Source of the DNA: Leeuwenhoekiella sp.
Lineage (GTDB): Bacteria > Bacteroidota > Bacteroidia > Flavobacteriales > Flavobacteriaceae
DNA: 64,000 bases
Direction of reading: 5' to 3'
Assembly (NCBI GenBank): GCA_002708845.1
Contig: PAPI01000001.1
Coordinates: forward strand, 186,001 to 250,000
Below the pieces are notes generated by a model. The model ran no database searches. It saw only the letters and a program-made list of their open reading frames with translations, and had not been told where the DNA came from. Positions 55,762 to 64,000 of the stretch are shown piece after piece. Within the stretch, counting starts at the first letter, position 1; every line of letters begins with the position of its first letter. A program made the translations under genes and the position numbers.

Positions 55762-57114
55762 ATGATTAAGTCCATAAACCCTTACAACCAGGAGGTTGTA
55801 TTTGAAACCAAAGAATTTACCAAAAAGCAAACCGAAGAAGCCATAGACGCAGCTCACGAGCGTTTTTTGTCCTGGCGGAAAACTTCTTTTGCCGAACGCA
55901 GCAAATTGATGCAGGCAGCGGCAGACGAACTCAAAAAAAACAAACAGGATTATGCCGAGACGATGACACTTGAGATGGGAAAGCCTATTTCTCAATCTAT
56001 CGCTGAGATCGAAAAATGCGCCTGGGTTTGCGAATATTATGCTGAGCATGCTGAGCGTCATTTATCTGATAAATCCATCAAAACCGATGCGACTGAAAGC
56101 TATGTGAGTTATGAGCCCATTGGTGTGGTCTTGGCGGTGATGCCGTGGAATTACCCATTTTGGCAGGTATTTCGCTTTGCGGCACCGGCATTGATGGCGG
56201 GGAATATTGGGGTACTTAAACACGCCAGCAATGTGATGCGCAGTGCAGACAATATTCAGAAAGTATTTGAACGGGCAGGTTTCCCTAAAGGTTGTTTTAC
56301 GCATATGCCGTTGAGCAGTTCAAAGATTGACGACGTAATCAAAAACCCAAAAATCAAAGCGGTTACCCTTACTGGAAGCAAGCCGGCAGGGAGTGCGGTA
56401 GCGGCAACGGCAGGAAGCGAAATCAAAAAATCGGTACTTGAGTTGGGCGGAAGCAATGCGCTGGTCGTTTTTGAAGATTGCGGTATGGAAGAAACTTTGA
56501 AAACCACGCTGCAGGCACGTTTTCAAAATACCGGACAAAGTTGCATTGCGGGCAAACGTCTATTGCTGCACGAAAATGTTGCTGAAGCATTTACCCAGAA
56601 GTATGTCAAAGCGGTACGCGAACTCAAAAGCGGAGACCCGATGGAGGATGACACCTTTATCGGCGTCATGGCCCGTCCTGATCTCGCTGAAGAATTAGAA
56701 GAACAATTAAAAGAAAGCGTAAAAGCCGGAGCTAGAATCCTGATTGGAGGTAAACGGATGAACGCCTATTTTGAACCTACTGTAGTTGATGGGGTGACTT
56801 CGGATATGTCTTTATTTAAGGAAGAAACCTTCGGTCCGGTAATTGGCATTACTACCTTTAAAACCGAAGAAGAAGCGGTAAATCTGGTCAATCAATCTGA
56901 TTTTGGCTTAGGGGTTTCCATTTTTACGGAAGATAAAGAGCGCGCAAAAAAACTAGTTCCTTTATTTGACGACGGAGCGGTGTTTGTAAACGAACTCGTT
57001 AAAAGCGATCCGCGGTTGCCTTTCGGCGGAACAAAAATATCCGGTTATGGCCGCGAACTATCGGAAGACGGAATTAAGGAGTTTGTCAACAAAAAAACGG
57101 TGTATTTTAAGTAA
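55762..57114 (+). CDS. NAD(P)-dependent succinate-semialdehyde-type aldehyde dehydrogenase
   Basis: A 450-residue aldehyde dehydrogenase. The NAD-binding TLTGSKPAGSAVAATAG, catalytic Glu in LELGGSNALVV, catalytic Cys in QNTGQSCIAGKRLL and the C-terminal KSDPRLPFGGTKISGYGRELS place it in the GabD/succinate-semialdehyde group. Flavobacterial relatives are usually labelled so, although the substrate could be another aldehyde. It stands alone with repeats on both sides. Confidence 0.9.
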   Translation: MIKSINPYNQEVVFETKEFTKKQTEEAIDAAHERFLSWRKTSFAERSKLMQAAADELKKNKQDYAETMTLEMGKPISQSIAEIEKCAWVCEYYAEHAERHLSDKSIKTDATESYVSYEPIGVVLAVMPWNYPFWQVFRFAAPALMAGNIGVLKHASNVMRSADNIQKVFERAGFPKGCFTHMPLSSSKIDDVIKNPKIKAVTLTGSKPAGSAVAATAGSEIKKSVLELGGSNALVVFEDCGMEETLKTTLQARFQNTGQSCIAGKRLLLHENVAEAFTQKYVKAVRELKSGDPMEDDTFIGVMARPDLAEELEEQLKESVKAGARILIGGKRMNAYFEPTVVDGVTSDMSLFKEETFGPVIGITTFKTEEEAVNLVNQSDFGLGVSIFTEDKERAKKLVPLFDDGAVFVNELVKSDPRLPFGGTKISGYGRELSEDGIKEFVNKKTVYFK

Positions 57115-57200
57115 ATCGGAAATAGAAAATACCAATTTTTAAGAGAAGTTATATCTTCCATTTGTACAATAGATATTTGAAATCTACAATAGAGTCATTC

Positions 57201-57232
57201 CCTTCTCTCCCGAGACTTCGGGAGGAGAAGGG
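57201..57232. repeat. Palindromic repeat between the aldehyde dehydrogenase and GNAT genes
   Basis: CCTTCTCTCCCGA and TCGGGAGGAGAAGG flank a short loop, followed by GTTGGGGATGAGG. The style is common in intergenic DNA of this family. Confidence 0.65.
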
Positions 57233-57332
57233 TTGGGGATGAGGAGATTTTGATACTTTCCTTTAGGATTCCACGATTCTCTAATTACACAAAAAAGCAA
57301 TAACTTTTAACCCTAATCTAAAATCCCTTAGA

Positions 57333-57806
57333 ATGCCTTCTATAAATATTAGACGCGTAGAAAAATCAGATACTGACTTTATTTTGGAATTGCTTCCCAG
57401 CCTTACCGACCCGGAATTGCCGCACTGGCGAGATCCCGATGTAATGCTTGATATTGATCAGCGTATCTTAAAATCTGAAATCCACGATGGGAGTGAGGAT
57501 AATGCCATTTTTATTGCAGAAGATGCCGAGAGCAAAAAACAGCTGGGATTTATTTTTCTCGAAATAGGCACCGATTATTACCATCGTGAACCTCATGGTC
57601 ATATAGCTGACATCATCGTGTCACCCGATGCACGCGGCCGCGGAATTGGAAAAATGCTGATGGCCAAAGCAGAAGAATGGACCAAAGACTGCGGTTACAA
57701 ACTACTTACTTTAAATGTATTTGACGACAATAAAAAAGCCCGGAAACTCTATAAGTCCCTGGGCTTTTCTCCCGATTTAACGAAATATGGGAAAATTCTG
57801 GAGTAA
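57333..57806 (+). CDS. GNAT-family N-acetyltransferase
   Basis: A 157-residue GNAT protein. The acetyl-CoA loop lies in VSPDARGRGIGKMLMAKAEEW (R/QxxGxG/A form) near 95-115 and the C-terminal NVFDDNKKARKLYKSLGF is typical. The acceptor substrate cannot be deduced. No adjacent partner gene. Confidence 0.9.
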   Translation: MPSINIRRVEKSDTDFILELLPSLTDPELPHWRDPDVMLDIDQRILKSEIHDGSEDNAIFIAEDAESKKQLGFIFLEIGTDYYHREPHGHIADIIVSPDARGRGIGKMLMAKAEEWTKDCGYKLLTLNVFDDNKKARKLYKSLGFSPDLTKYGKILE

Positions 57807-57807
57807 A

Positions 57808-57848
57808 AAATCGGAAATACGAAATCAGAAATACGAAATCAGAAATAA
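57808..57848. repeat. Short tandem repeat
   Basis: About three copies of a 14-base unit close to AAATCAGAAATACG follow the GNAT stop. Similar words occur near 46950 and 57115. Confidence 0.6.
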
Positions 57849-57941
57849 AACGCGTTTAGTCTTCAACGCTTCAGGAATTTCTGACACTAAATCTTTATAT
57901 AACTCTCACCTTAAATAATAGCAATAAGAATATAATAGAGC

Positions 57942-58928
57942 CTACCACCTCTGATGTACATCAGCTTTGATATACTCCTTATAAATCGCGTTCATCTTTT
58001 TAATTTGAGCCTGAGTTAGTTTCTTGCGGTCAACTGCAGAGAGGTTAGACAGTAAGTGTTCTTCTTTTGATGCTCCGGGAATAATGGTACTCACTTCAGG
58101 ATGGTTTAAAATCCATTGCAGTGCGATTGGTGCAAGATTGTCAACATCAGGAAAGAGTTCGTTTAATTCATTTACGGCCTCGATTCCTTTTTCAAAATTC
58201 ACTCCGGAGAAGGTTTCGCCTTTATCAAAGGCTTCACCGTCGCGGTTAAAATTGCGATGGTCCTCTTTATCAAACGAAGTATTCTTGTCAAATTTTCCGG
58301 TGAGTAGTCCGCTGGCTAACGGAACGCGCACAATTATACCCACATTGTTTTTTTCCGCTTCGCGAAAGAATAACTCAGCAGGGCGTTGTCTAAACAGATT
58401 GAAGATGATTTGCACCGTCGTTACATTATCGTACTGCATCGCTTTGATGCCTTCTTCCACTTTTTCTACACTTACCCCCAGATTAGCGATTTTCCCTTCT
58501 TTTTTTAAATCTTCAAAGAGTCCAAAAATCTCCGGTCTGTAATAGGTATCAGTAGGAGGGCAGTGCAACTGAATCAGGTCCAGTCGCTCCAAACCGGTGT
58601 TTTTTAAGCTCGCTTCCACAAATTTACGCAGCGCTTTAGGAGTATAGCCTTCATCCACATGCGGATTGATCTGCCGACCACACTTGGTAGCCACATAAAC
58701 TTTTTCATTTCTACTACGAACCACGCGACCTACAGCGGCTTCGCTTAGTCCATTCTCATAAACATCAGCCGTGTCGATAAAGTTCACGCCTTCATCAATA
58801 GCGGTATTGATGATGTTCTCAGCTGTTTTGTCATCAAAACCAGAGCCCCATTTACCGCCCACCTGCCAGGTGCCCAGTGAAATTTCAGATACTTTAAAGT
58901 TTGTTTTGCCTAAACTGCGATAATTCAT
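57942..58928 (-). CDS. Aldo/keto reductase
   Basis: A 328-residue AKR of the AKR11/YdbC-like group: MNYRSLGKTNFKVSEISLGTW, catalytic tetrad in DTADVYENGLSE (Asp, Tyr), VATKCGR (Lys) and LIQLHCPP (His), and the C-terminal STIIPGASKEEHLLSNL NADPH-binding part. Substrate unknown. It ends the minus strand before the ilv region. Confidence 0.92.
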   Translation of the reverse strand: MNYRSLGKTNFKVSEISLGTWQVGGKWGSGFDDKTAENIINTAIDEGVNFIDTADVYENGLSEAAVGRVVRSRNEKVYVATKCGRQINPHVDEGYTPKALRKFVEASLKNTGLERLDLIQLHCPPTDTYYRPEIFGLFEDLKKEGKIANLGVSVEKVEEGIKAMQYDNVTTVQIIFNLFRQRPAELFFREAEKNNVGIIVRVPLASGLLTGKFDKNTSFDKEDHRNFNRDGEAFDKGETFSGVNFEKGIEAVNELNELFPDVDNLAPIALQWILNHPEVSTIIPGASKEEHLLSNLSAVDRKKLTQAQIKKMNAIYKEYIKADVHQRW

Positions 58929-59098
58929 AGAAAATGTGTTTGAGAATTTGCACTAAAAGTACAAAACCGCTCAATTTCTGCTAACAGAAGTATCATAAAG
59001 CACTCTTAAAATAATGGATTTTGAAAAATTGCAGGAATCCGGCTCTTTTTCAGCTTTTGCTAAGGCTAACCGCCAATTAATAAATAGTTTTACACCGT

Positions 59099-59152
59099 AT
59101 GAAAAAACAAGTGGTAATCATCCGTTCTATTCGTGTCATCAAGCAAGCTTGA
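59099..59152 (+). CDS. Val/Ile-rich leader peptide of the ilv operon
   Basis: A 17-residue frame, MKKQVVIIRSIRVIKQA, from ATG 59099 to TGA 59152, with three Val and four Ile, amino acids made by the downstream operon. It is placed so that a ribosome stalled at the Val-Val-Ile-Ile codons (59111-59122) would cover CCGTTC (59122-59127), while one at the stop would cover GCGGAACGGT (59154-59163). Those two segments are the pairing switch described in the next entry. A competing 54-codon frame overlaps it out of phase. Confidence 0.68.
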   Translation: MKKQVVIIRSIRVIKQA

Positions 59153-59206
59153 TGCGGAACGGTATATATAAATCATAACCTTCCGCTAAGCGGAAGGTTT
59201 TTTTTT
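59122..59206 (+). promoter_or_regulatory. Transcription attenuator of the ilv operon
   Basis: Four segments: 1 = CCGTTC (59122-59127); 2 = GCGGAACGGT (59154-59163); 3 = ACCTTCCGC (59178-59186); 4 = GCGGAAGGT (59190-59198) plus T9. 1:2 can pair (CCGTTC with GAACGG) around an inner hairpin CATCAAG/CTTGATG (59137-59154); 2:3 can pair with one bulged C as antiterminator; 3:4 is a 9-bp stem with U-tail. 1:2 formation allows 3:4; 2:3 prevents it. Confidence 0.75.
59178..59206 (+). terminator. Rho-independent terminator ahead of ilvD
   Basis: ACCTTCCGC and GCGGAAGGT, loop TAA, followed by nine T. It is located 175 bases upstream of ilvD, with no conventional gene to terminate on that strand, which supports an attenuator role. 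Confidence 0.92.
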
Positions 59207-59380
59207 GCCGTGTTTTTTCAGATGAAAATCTACTTTTTTTGAGCGATTGAACATAGTAGTATTTTGTATTTAACTAATTGATATTCAGATAAATATTTTG
59301 TTTTTGAGATTTTTTGGTATATCCAAAGGTTTTTAAGACTAAAGCTGACAAAATGAATGAATAACTAATTTCGACTTAGA
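59207..59380 (+). other. Leader between attenuator and ilvD
   Basis: T-rich sequence with no credible gene. A second promoter here cannot be excluded, but no exact TAnnTTTG box is present. Confidence 0.45.
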
Positions 59381-59389
59381 ATGATACTA

Positions 59390-61072
59390 ATGGAATTGAA
59401 CAAATACAGTAAAACTGTTACCCAGGATCCAACATTACCTGCAGCTCAGGCAATGTTACACGCCATCGGTCTGACTGATGAAGATTTAAAGAAACCCTTT
59501 ATAGGTATTGCAAGTACCGGTTATGAGGGTAATCCATGCAATATGCACCTCAATGACCTGGCCACCCACGTCAAAAAAGGCGCAGAGCAGGCAGATATGG
59601 TGGGCTTAATCTTTAATACGATAGGTGTAAGCGATGGAATCTCAAACGGTACTCCCGGAATGCGTTTCTCGCTACCTTCACGCGACATCATTGCAGACTC
59701 TATAGAGACGGTGATGCAGGCGATGAGCTACGACGGTCTGGTGACTGTGGTAGGTTGTGATAAGAATATGCCGGGTGCTTTGATGGCACAGTTGCGTCTT
59801 AACCGCCCTTCAATTTTAGTTTATGGCGGTACTATCGCTTCAGGATGTCATAATGGTAAAAAACTCGATATCATCTCAGCTTTTGAGGCCTATGGTCAAA
59901 AAGTTGCCGGTACTATAGATGAGAGTGAATATAAAGAAGTGGTACACAAAGCCTGTCCGGGTGCGGGAGCATGTGGTGGGATGTATACTGCAAACACCAT
60001 GGCTTCGGCAATAGAAGCTTTAGGGATGTCTTTACCGTTTAACTCTTCTAACCCTGCAGTAACTGATAGCAATATAAAGGAGCAGGAATGTGTCAAGGCT
60101 GGTGAGGCACTCAAATTGCTTCTGGAAAAAGACATTAAACCTTCAGATATTGTTACCCGCAAATCGCTTGAAAATGCATTCCGTTTAGTAACCGTTTTAG
60201 GGGGTTCTACTAATGCAGTACTGCACTTTTTGGCAATTGCCAAATCTGCACAGGTTGAATTCACGCTAAAAGATTTCCAGAAAATTAGTGACAACACACC
60301 GCTTTTAGCTGACCTAAAGCCCAGCGGAAGATATTCGATGGAAGATTTACACGGCGTAGGTGGAATCCCCGGTGTACTGAAGTATATGCTGGATAACGAT
60401 ATGCTACACGGCGACTGCCTTACCGTAACCGGAAAGACGCTGGCCGAAAACCTGAAAGATGTGCCTAACCTGATCGATGGTCAGGATATTGTGCGCACCT
60501 TAGACAAACCGATTAAAGACAGCGGTCACATCCGTATTTTGTTTGGAAACCTTGCAACTGAAGGTGCTGTGGCAAAAATCACCGGAAAAGAAGGGCTTGA
60601 ATTTAGAGGTACAGCCAATGTGTTTGACAGCGAAGCAGCCGTAAATGAAGGTATTAAAAACGGAAAAGTGAAAAAAGGCGATGTAGTGATTATTCGCTAC
60701 GAAGGGCCTAAAGGCGGACCGGGAATGCCCGAAATGCTTAAACCTACATCTTCAATAATGGGGGCTGGTTTGGGTAAAGACGTTGCTTTGATTACCGATG
60801 GGCGTTTCTCAGGAGGTTCTCACGGATTTGTGGTAGGGCACGTTGCTCCTGAAGCACAGGTAGGTGGTAACATCGCACTGGTTGAAAATGGAGATATTAT
60901 CGCAATTGACGCGGTGAAGAATACAATCAATATTGAAATTTCTGACGAAGAGTTAGAAAAACGAAGAGAAAAATGGACGGCTCCAAAGCTTAGATTTGAG
61001 CGCGGGGCACTTTATAAATATGCTAAAACGGTCTCGTCAGCTTCTAAAGGTTGTGTGACAGACGAAATGTAG
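59390..61072 (+). CDS. ilvD: Dihydroxy-acid dehydratase
   Basis: An iron-sulphur enzyme of about 560 residues that makes the 2-keto acids of Val and Ile. Cluster and active-site blocks are [25 protein letters not shown], and [16 protein letters not shown]; the C-terminal [19 protein letters not shown] carries the catalytic Ser region. The likely start is ATG 59390 ([13 protein letters not shown]); an ATG three codons earlier (59381) is equally open. First gene of the operon, downstream of the attenuator. Confidence 0.95.
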   Translation: MELNKYSKTVTQDPTLPAAQAMLHAIGLTDEDLKKPFIGIASTGYEGNPCNMHLNDLATHVKKGAEQADMVGLIFNTIGVSDGISNGTPGMRFSLPSRDIIADSIETVMQAMSYDGLVTVVGCDKNMPGALMAQLRLNRPSILVYGGTIASGCHNGKKLDIISAFEAYGQKVAGTIDESEYKEVVHKACPGAGACGGMYTANTMASAIEALGMSLPFNSSNPAVTDSNIKEQECVKAGEALKLLLEKDIKPSDIVTRKSLENAFRLVTVLGGSTNAVLHFLAIAKSAQVEFTLKDFQKISDNTPLLADLKPSGRYSMEDLHGVGGIPGVLKYMLDNDMLHGDCLTVTGKTLAENLKDVPNLIDGQDIVRTLDKPIKDSGHIRILFGNLATEGAVAKITGKEGLEFRGTANVFDSEAAVNEGIKNGKVKKGDVVIIRYEGPKGGPGMPEMLKPTSSIMGAGLGKDVALITDGRFSGGSHGFVVGHVAPEAQVGGNIALVENGDIIAIDAVKNTINIEISDEELEKRREKWTAPKLRFERGALYKYAKTVSSASKGCVTDEM

Positions 61073-61079
61073 AAGGCTT

Positions 61080-62813
61080 ATGGAAACACAAACAATTAAA
61101 TTGCAAGACACTGCTGTAGAAGCTACGCAGCGAATCACCGGGAAAGAGGCGATTATCAAGTGCTTGCTGGCAGAAGGAGTTGACACACTCTATGGGTATC
61201 CGGGAGGAGCCATTATGCCTGTTTATGACGAGTTGTATAAATACCGCGAACAGCTGCACCACGTGCTTACCCGCCACGAACAGGGTGCTACACACGCAGC
61301 TCAGGGATATGCACGCGTAAGCGGTCGTGTGGGGGTTGCAATTGCAACTTCCGGACCGGGAGCCACAAACCTGATTACGGGTATTGCAGATGCGCAAATC
61401 GATTCTACACCTATGGTATGTATTACCGGGCAGGTAGCATCACATTTATTGGGAAGTGATGCCTTTCAGGAGACCGATATAATAGGTATTTCTACTCCGG
61501 TAACCAAATGGAATCATCAGATTACCAGAGCTTCAGAAATTCCTGAAGTGATGGCCAAAGCTTTCTATATCGCAAAAAGCGGACGTCCGGGTCCGGTTTT
61601 GATTGACATTACTAAAGATGCGCAATTTGAAGAATTTGACTTTGCTTATAAAAAATGTACCGCAGTACGCAGTTACAAGCCGGTGCCTAAATTAGATCCA
61701 GATGCGGTTCAAGCTGCTGCAGATTTAATCAATTCAGCAAAGCGACCTATGATCGTTTGGGGTCAGGGCGTTATTCTGGGCAAAGCCGAAGAAGAATTTA
61801 AAGCTGTTGTTGAAAAATCAGGAGTACCCGCAGCATGGACGATACTTGGTGTTTCAGCAATCCCCACAGATCATCCGCTTAATGTGGGTATGGTGGGTAT
61901 GCATGGAAACTATGGACCAAATATCCTTACTAACGAATGCGATGTATTGATTGCAATCGGTATGCGTTTTGACGACCGGGTAACGGGTAATTTGGAAACC
62001 TATGCCAAGCAGGCTAAAGTGATTCATTTTGAGATTGATCCTGCTGAGGTAAACAAAAATGTAAATGCAGATGTTGCCGTATTGGGAGACAGTAAAGAAT
62101 CTCTGGCTGCATTACTACCATTGCTTGAGAAGAAAGAACATACTGACTGGCACAATCGTTTTAAGGAAATGTACCAGATTGAGTACGATAAGATTATCAA
62201 AAATGATATCAAGCCTGAAAAAGAAGGGCTTACTATGGGTGAGGTTCTTGAAGGCATTAATGAAGTTTCTAAAGGAGAAGCGGTTATCGTTTCAGACGTA
62301 GGTCAACATCAGATGATCGCGTGTCGCTATGCTAAGTTCAACAAGTCTAAGAGTAATGTTACCTCAGGTGGACTTGGAACAATGGGCTTTGCGCTTCCGG
62401 CTGCAATAGGTGCAAAAATGGGTGCTCCCGAGCGTCCTGTAGTTGCGATTATTGGTGATGGAGGTTATCAAATGACTATTCAGGAATTAGGTACGATTTT
62501 CCAGACCAAAGTTCCTGTTAAAATCGTGGTGTTAAACAATGATTTCTTAGGAATGGTACGCCAGTGGCAGCAGCTGTTTTTTGACCGTCGTTATGCCTCT
62601 ACAGAGTTGATCAATCCAGATTTTGTTGCAATCGCAAAAGGCTATTTTATAGATGCAAAACGCGTTACAAAACGGGATGAACTTGAAGGCGCAATCGCCG
62701 AAATGATGGCAGCAGAAGGGCCTTACTTTTTAGAAGTAAAAGTAGAAAAAGAGGACAACGTATTCCCAATGATCCCTACAGGAGCTTCAGTTTCAGATAT
62801 TAGATTAGAATAG
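61080..62813 (+). CDS. ilvB: Acetolactate synthase large subunit
   Basis: A 577-residue TPP enzyme. The catalytic Glu/Gly segment LYGYPGGAIMPVYDEL, VGIATSGPGATNLITGIADA, and the TPP/Mg motif GDGGYQMTIQELGT, followed by NNDFLGMVRQWQQLFF, are clear. It condenses pyruvate with pyruvate or 2-oxobutyrate. Seven bases after ilvD and two before ilvN, so translation is probably coupled. Confidence 0.96.
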   Translation: METQTIKLQDTAVEATQRITGKEAIIKCLLAEGVDTLYGYPGGAIMPVYDELYKYREQLHHVLTRHEQGATHAAQGYARVSGRVGVAIATSGPGATNLITGIADAQIDSTPMVCITGQVASHLLGSDAFQETDIIGISTPVTKWNHQITRASEIPEVMAKAFYIAKSGRPGPVLIDITKDAQFEEFDFAYKKCTAVRSYKPVPKLDPDAVQAAADLINSAKRPMIVWGQGVILGKAEEEFKAVVEKSGVPAAWTILGVSAIPTDHPLNVGMVGMHGNYGPNILTNECDVLIAIGMRFDDRVTGNLETYAKQAKVIHFEIDPAEVNKNVNADVAVLGDSKESLAALLPLLEKKEHTDWHNRFKEMYQIEYDKIIKNDIKPEKEGLTMGEVLEGINEVSKGEAVIVSDVGQHQMIACRYAKFNKSKSNVTSGGLGTMGFALPAAIGAKMGAPERPVVAIIGDGGYQMTIQELGTIFQTKVPVKIVVLNNDFLGMVRQWQQLFFDRRYASTELINPDFVAIAKGYFIDAKRVTKRDELEGAIAEMMAAEGPYFLEVKVEKEDNVFPMIPTGASVSDIRLE

Positions 62814-62815
62814 TT

Positions 62816-63343
62816 ATGAGCGAGACAAAAACATATACCGTATCTATTTATACCGAAAATAACATCGGATTATTAAACCGTATATCGGCCATATTTCAGC
62901 GTAGAAAAATAAATATTGAAAGTCTAAATACTTCCATTTCAGAAATTGAGGGCGTATCGCGCTTTACGATCGTCATCAATCTGACTGAAGAGCGTATGAA
63001 GAAAATCATCGGTCAGCTGGAAAAGCAGGTTGAGGTAATCAGAGCTTTCTATCATACGGATGAAGAGACCATTTTCTTAGAAACCTGTCTGTTTAAAATT
63101 AAATCAGACTTGCTTTTTGAAGAGCGTCAGATTCAGAATATCATCAAGGAAAGCAATGCACGCATTGTAACCGTAAACAAAGAATTTTTTGTTTTGGAAA
63201 AAGCAGGCCGTCGCAGCGAGATTGAGTTGTTGTACCGGGAGCTGAGTGCTTTTGGCATTATGCAATTTGTACGCAGCGGGCGTATCGCAGTAACAAAAGA
63301 CGAAATGAAAATCTCTACGCTTTTAAAAGAGTTTGCAGAGTAA
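62816..63343 (+). CDS. ilvN: Acetolactate synthase small (regulatory) subunit
   Basis: A 175-residue regulatory subunit. An ACT domain covers about 5-80 (YTVSIYTENNIGLLNRISAIF, with Val/Leu-type binding features), followed by the ALS_ss_C domain with IVTVNKEFFVLEKAG. It gives feedback sensitivity, most likely to Val. Directly downstream of ilvB. Confidence 0.95.
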   Translation: MSETKTYTVSIYTENNIGLLNRISAIFQRRKINIESLNTSISEIEGVSRFTIVINLTEERMKKIIGQLEKQVEVIRAFYHTDEETIFLETCLFKIKSDLLFEERQIQNIIKESNARIVTVNKEFFVLEKAGRRSEIELLYRELSAFGIMQFVRSGRIAVTKDEMKISTLLKEFAE

Positions 63344-63392
63344 CCACATAAATAGAAATTAACGAATCATAACCAATAAAATTAAAATCAAA

Positions 63393-64000
63393 ATGTCAAA
63401 TTACTTTAACACCTTATCTCTAAGAGAGCAGTTGGCTCAACTGGCGAAATGCCGATTTATGGAGTCTGATGAATTCTCAAACGGGATCGAAGCATTACGC
63501 GATAAAAAAGTAGTTATCGTGGGTTGCGGTGCACAAGGTTTGAATCAGGGTTTAAATATGCGTGATAGTGGCCTGGATATTTCCTATGCCCTGCGTGAAG
63601 GAGCGATAAAAGAAAAAAGAGCTTCCTATAAAAATGCAGTAGACAACGGCTTTACCGTTGGTACGTATGAAGAATTAATTCCTACTGCAGATTTGGTATG
63701 TAATCTTACACCAGACAAGCAGCACACTTCAGTAGTCAATACGGTTATGCCATTAATGAAAGAAGGAGCGACTTTAGCGTATAGCCACGGCTTTAACATC
63801 GTAGAAGAAGGGATGCAAATACGGGAAGACTTAACCGTTATTATGTGTGCGCCTAAATGCCCGGGTTCTGAGGTTCGTGAGGAGTACAAGCGTGGTTTTG
63901 GTGTTCCTACCCTAATCGCGGTTCATCCGGAGAACGATCCACAGGGTAAAGGATTGGATGAGGCTAAAGCCTATGCAGTTGCTACCGGTGGAAACCGTGC
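63393..64000 (+). CDS. ilvC: Ketol-acid reductoisomerase, N-terminal part
   Basis: The frame runs from ATG 63393 ([17 protein letters not shown]) to the window end, about 202 codons, without a stop. It has the NADPH-binding [20 protein letters not shown] and [25 protein letters not shown]-like [13 protein letters not shown]. The N-terminal extension is of the long class II (E. coli-like) type, so the whole enzyme is probably about 490 residues. Fourth gene of the ilv operon; the reaction links ilvBN and ilvD. Confidence 0.95.
   Translation, partial: MSNYFNTLSLREQLAQLAKCRFMESDEFSNGIEALRDKKVVIVGCGAQGLNQGLNMRDSGLDISYALREGAIKEKRASYKNAVDNGFTVGTYEELIPTADLVCNLTPDKQHTSVVNTVMPLMKEGATLAYSHGFNIVEEGMQIREDLTVIMCAPKCPGSEVREEYKRGFGVPTLIAVHPENDPQGKGLDEAKAYAVATGGNR

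Overview
The window is chromosomal DNA from a member of the Bacteroidota, almost certainly family Flavobacteriaceae. Evidence: gene families largely restricted to that group (DUF6495, DUF6146, DUF6787, DUF3810, TIGR02757, a class of BatA-like membrane proteins), promoters of the Bacteroidota type (TAnnTTTG at -7, often with TTTG about 19 bases upstream), weak or absent Shine-Dalgarno sequences, several near-leaderless starts, and a GC content that looks near 40 percent by eye. Most of it is housekeeping sequence. No phage, insertion sequence, CRISPR array, tRNA or rRNA gene was seen.

Layout: 1-4400 holds the end of nadC, a YihY membrane protein, a DUF2147 protein and priA. 4400-7000 holds an orphan LytTR regulator and the rpsF-rpsR-rplI operon with a DUF6495 gene. 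7000-13000 holds an ABC permease, hisS with an unusual internal insertion, a large conserved protein of unknown function and an MBL hydrolase. 12900-17100 is an overlapping minus-strand cluster (esterase, DUF4870-like, a dihydroorotase homologue lacking its zinc ligands, BatA-like protein). 17100-24700 holds a GAF histidine kinase, TIGR02757, lolD, msrA, folE, a small gene broken by an in-frame TGA, and clpC. 24900-33150 holds gyrA, a TPR protein and two secreted amidohydrolase-like proteins. 33150-37250 holds two paralogous curlin-repeat genes with matching upstream modules and terminators. 37250-45300 is one long minus-strand transcription unit, thrA-thrB-thrC-gcvT-SDR-DUF3810, preceded by a Thr/Ile-rich leader peptide. 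45400-55600 holds nnrDE, small envelope proteins, serA-serC with an acyl-CoA reductase, a ferredoxin, ychF and two uncharacterised genes. 55700-64000 holds an aldehyde dehydrogenase, a GNAT, an aldo/keto reductase and the ilvDBN-ilvC operon, cut off by the window end.

The most interesting signals are regulatory. Upstream of ilvD there is a 17-codon Val/Ile-rich reading frame followed by segments that can form mutually exclusive 1:2, 2:3 and 3:4 pairings, the last a U-tailed terminator; this is the layout of ribosome-mediated attenuation. Upstream of thrA there is a 33-codon frame in which 15 codons are Thr or Ile, with its own good promoter and strong secondary structure, but no obvious U-tailed terminator. 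Together they suggest that this organism senses Thr, Ile and Val supply through leader translation. Other points worth checking are the twin curlin genes with duplicated leader modules, the roughly 90-residue insertion in HisRS, a dihydroorotase pseudoenzyme, an SDR gene without a canonical start codon, and a gene interrupted by what looks like a single CGA-to-TGA change.
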